The notes under the pieces: model-generated
Seen by the model: the letters and a program-made list of their open reading frames with translations, nothing else
Told to the model about the DNA's origin: nothing
Database searches by the model: none
In this document: in pieces, positions 17,498 to 18,554 of the stretch
How positions within the stretch are numbered: position 1 is the stretch's first letter
Layout: each line of letters opens with the position of its first letter
Made by a program: the position numbers and the translations under genes
NCBI GenBank assembly: GCA_934643865.1
Contig: CAKUCX010000070.1
Coordinates: forward strand, 1 to 18,554
From: an uncultured Kiritimatiellota bacterium
GTDB taxonomy: Bacteria > Verrucomicrobiota > Kiritimatiellia > RFP12 > UBA1067
DNA: 18,554 bases
Direction of reading: 5' to 3'

Positions 17498-17783
17498 GAA
17501 TGCGGACAGCAGCCAAGGTGTTGGCGCAGTCGCCATCGTGGTCAGCGCATGTGTGTAGGCGGACGGACAGGGGTGTCCATCATGGTTGAGTCGGTATATC
17601 CAAAGCGGTGATAAGATGCTGTCGGTTGGCTGGAAACGCATTGACGGGCGAATCGTGCCGGATATCGCATTACCGATTGGCTGGAGTCTTAAGTAGACAT
17701 TCACGCCACCATGCCGCCATCAAGGGCGGCCTTTTCGACACGCCGACGGTATTTTTGCTTATGCGACACAGCAGGAGGATGAT
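17498..17783 (+). other. Intergenic or decayed stretch after the glycosidase
   Basis: No gene that I support. The + frame starting at 17498 reads ENADSSQGVGAVAIVVSACV, one TAG, then ADGQGCPSW and SGDKMLSVGWKRIDGRIVPD through to IGWSLK and a stop at about 17695. It is coherent apart from the one stop and could be a decayed coding fragment of unknown family. Base composition drops towards AT compared with the glycosidase. Confidence 0.35.
17713..17735 (+). terminator. Small intrinsic terminator
   Basis: Arms GCCGCC (17713-17718) and GGCGGC (17725-17730) with a 6-nt loop are followed by CTTTTC. It could end transcripts from the glycosidase or from the decayed stretch. A second T-run (ATTTTTG) lies at about 17750. 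Confidence 0.55.
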
Positions 17784-18062
17784 TTAGCAATAGAAGCGGA
17801 TCTCGCCAAAGTGTTTGAGCCAGCGCATCCGAACGGCCTCATGCCGCGCTTCGATGGCATCCATGATATTTCGCAGGACATGCGCGGGGAGGCGCGAAGC
17901 GTTGTTTTCCAAGAGAACGCCGCCAGCCTTCGTCAGCCAAATCTTCGTCGCATCCCTTGCCGGTTCTCCGGCCGAGACATGAACATGAACGGGTTCAAGC
18001 GGATCACACTCGTCTGACCAGAAATAGACGAGATACGGACCCATCCTAAAAACCTGCGGCAT
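17784..18062 (-). CDS. DUF4160-family small protein
   Basis: 92 residues from the ATG at 18062. MPQVFRMGPYLVYFWSDE followed by PVHVHVS...ATKIWLTKAGGVLLENN and the closing HFGEIRFYC match DUF4160 proteins (pattern: start of strand, PxHxHV, KIWL, late W..HFG...FYC). Family members are small, often found in accessory islands beside another small gene, and sometimes proposed as part of toxin-antitoxin-like pairs; the function is unproven. The frame is open upstream to 18257, but that extension overlaps the neighbour almost completely and lacks family similarity. It overlaps the end of the upstream gene by 17 nt, indicating translational coupling. GC content is well below that of the housekeeping genes. 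Confidence 0.8.
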   Translation of the reverse strand: MPQVFRMGPYLVYFWSDECDPLEPVHVHVSAGEPARDATKIWLTKAGGVLLENNASRLPAHVLRNIMDAIEARHEAVRMRWLKHFGEIRFYC

Positions 18063-18315
18063 TTTCGAAACCTCCGTTCCGGGCAAAGCGAATGATGAGG
18101 TGCGCCATCGTCTCCAGGCATTTCCGCTGCTCGGAAAGTTCCTTTTCGCCATAACCCTCAACATCAAAGCAACGATAGGAAGGCAATTCCCAGTAGGCTG
18201 TCTTGAAGCCATCCGCGACAGGCTGCTCAAAGCACACCTTGACCGATCCGTCATCACGCAGTTCAGAATGCGTAATCTCCGTCTTGTCAGGCATCTCCAT
18301 GTACTTGTACATCAT
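18046..18315 (-). CDS. Small conserved-type protein paired with DUF4160, function unknown
   Basis: 89 residues with an excellent ribosome site: GGAGGT on the - strand (18326-18321) 5 nt before the ATG at 18315, or 8 nt before a second ATG at 18312. The protein is soluble and mixed-charge, with an early beta-like part (DGSVKVCFEQP, KTAYWELPSYRC) and a helical C-terminal part (ELSEQRKCLETMAHLIIRFAR, ending GGFENAAGF). I know similar unnamed proteins beside DUF4160 genes, but no characterised family. It is the first gene of a two-gene operon; a role as antitoxin or binding partner of the DUF4160 protein is only an inference from the layout. Confidence 0.75.
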   Translation of the reverse strand: MMYKYMEMPDKTEITHSELRDDGSVKVCFEQPVADGFKTAYWELPSYRCFDVEGYGEKELSEQRKCLETMAHLIIRFARNGGFENAAGF

Positions 18316-18419
18316 GTCACACCTCCACTTCTGAAATTCAGAGGGGGTCGCCGCTTAAGCAATCCCTCGACCTATCCCATCCGGGCGCATCCGCTTGATC
18401 CGTCGCCCGAACAGGTACA

Positions 18420-18430
18420 AAGTATACCAT
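18420..18430 (-). promoter_or_regulatory. Extended -10 for the DUF4160 operon
   Basis: Read on the - strand this is ATGGTATACTT: TG, G, TATACT, the same TGGTATACT core found before rhaB. It lies about 105 nt upstream of the operon's first ATG. No clear -35 is seen 16-18 nt further upstream. Between it and the ribosome site the leader (18327-18419) shows no further gene. Confidence 0.4.
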
Positions 18431-18483
18431 AAAACGCCGCGCAACGGAGGAAGTCCTTCAGACGCAGAGATTCCAAATTGTAG

Positions 18484-18529
18484 ATTGCGGAAGTAAACGC
18501 ACCCGATTAGGTGTGGTTACTTCCGCAAT
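18484..18529. repeat. Long inverted repeat, 20-bp arms
   Basis: Arms 18484-18503 and 18510-18529 pair at 18 of 20 positions around the 6-nt loop CGATTA; the outer 13 bp (ATTGCGGAAGTAA / TTACTTCCGCAAT) are perfect. No T-run follows on either strand, so it is not a normal intrinsic terminator. A mobile-element end, dispersed palindromic repeat or structured RNA is possible. The remaining sequence to the window edge holds no supported gene. Confidence 0.75.
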
Positions 18530-18554
18530 GGGGAGTAGGAAGAGGTAAGGCAAG

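Overview
The window is GC-rich bacterial DNA, densely coded and almost all on the + strand up to about 12.8 kb. It then turns into a patchwork of mobile-element remains, cut-off genes and accessory genes. Strong GC3 bias, the mix of housekeeping genes, a GH106-like glycosidase and a rhamnulokinase would fit a polysaccharide-degrading member of the PVC group (for example gut or anaerobic Kiritimatiellota/Verrucomicrobiota). That assignment is inference from gene style, not a phylogenetic result. The window carries no rRNA or tRNA gene that I can recognise.

Layout. 1-587: the 3' part of a Pro/His/Gln-rich, probably exported protein, followed by two hairpins. 588-4458: a CorA-type metal transporter, then der (ribosome-assembly GTPase) overlapping a CLC chloride channel/antiporter. 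4490-8578: an apparent transcription unit of rhamnulokinase (rhaB), a MenA/UbiA-type prenyltransferase, a HAD phosphatase (ATGA overlap) and phosphatidylserine decarboxylase (psd); the first gene has an extended -10 so close to its ATG that the mRNA may be leaderless. 8579-12824: a chaperone cluster dnaK-groES-groEL with a hairpin in each gap and a good intrinsic terminator at the end.

12825-15210 is the unusual part. It holds an N-terminally cut ISKra4-family transposase (- strand) with all three DDE residues, a long perfect palindrome, and two copies of the palindrome ATGGGGTCAGACCCCAT set between copies of AGACGCT. Next come the last ~65 codons of glnS (+), a complete ispE (-), and the last ~78 codons of a PPi-dependent phosphofructokinase gene (-) coupled to ispE by TGATG. 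That tail runs straight into a GH106-like glycosidase (+) that lacks its own start and signal peptide. Two genes are therefore present only as 3' tails flanking ispE. This means either a real rearrangement that moved a ~1.15-kb block, or an assembly join.

17498-18554: a non-coding or decayed stretch with a small terminator, then a two-gene - strand operon (a small unknown protein plus a DUF4160 protein) with lower GC, resembling a toxin-antitoxin-like cassette, and finally a 20-bp-arm palindrome near the window edge.

Functional links: the rhaB product and the GH106-like enzyme could both serve rhamnose use, although they lie in separate units. psd and the prenyltransferase are membrane-lipid and quinone-type functions.
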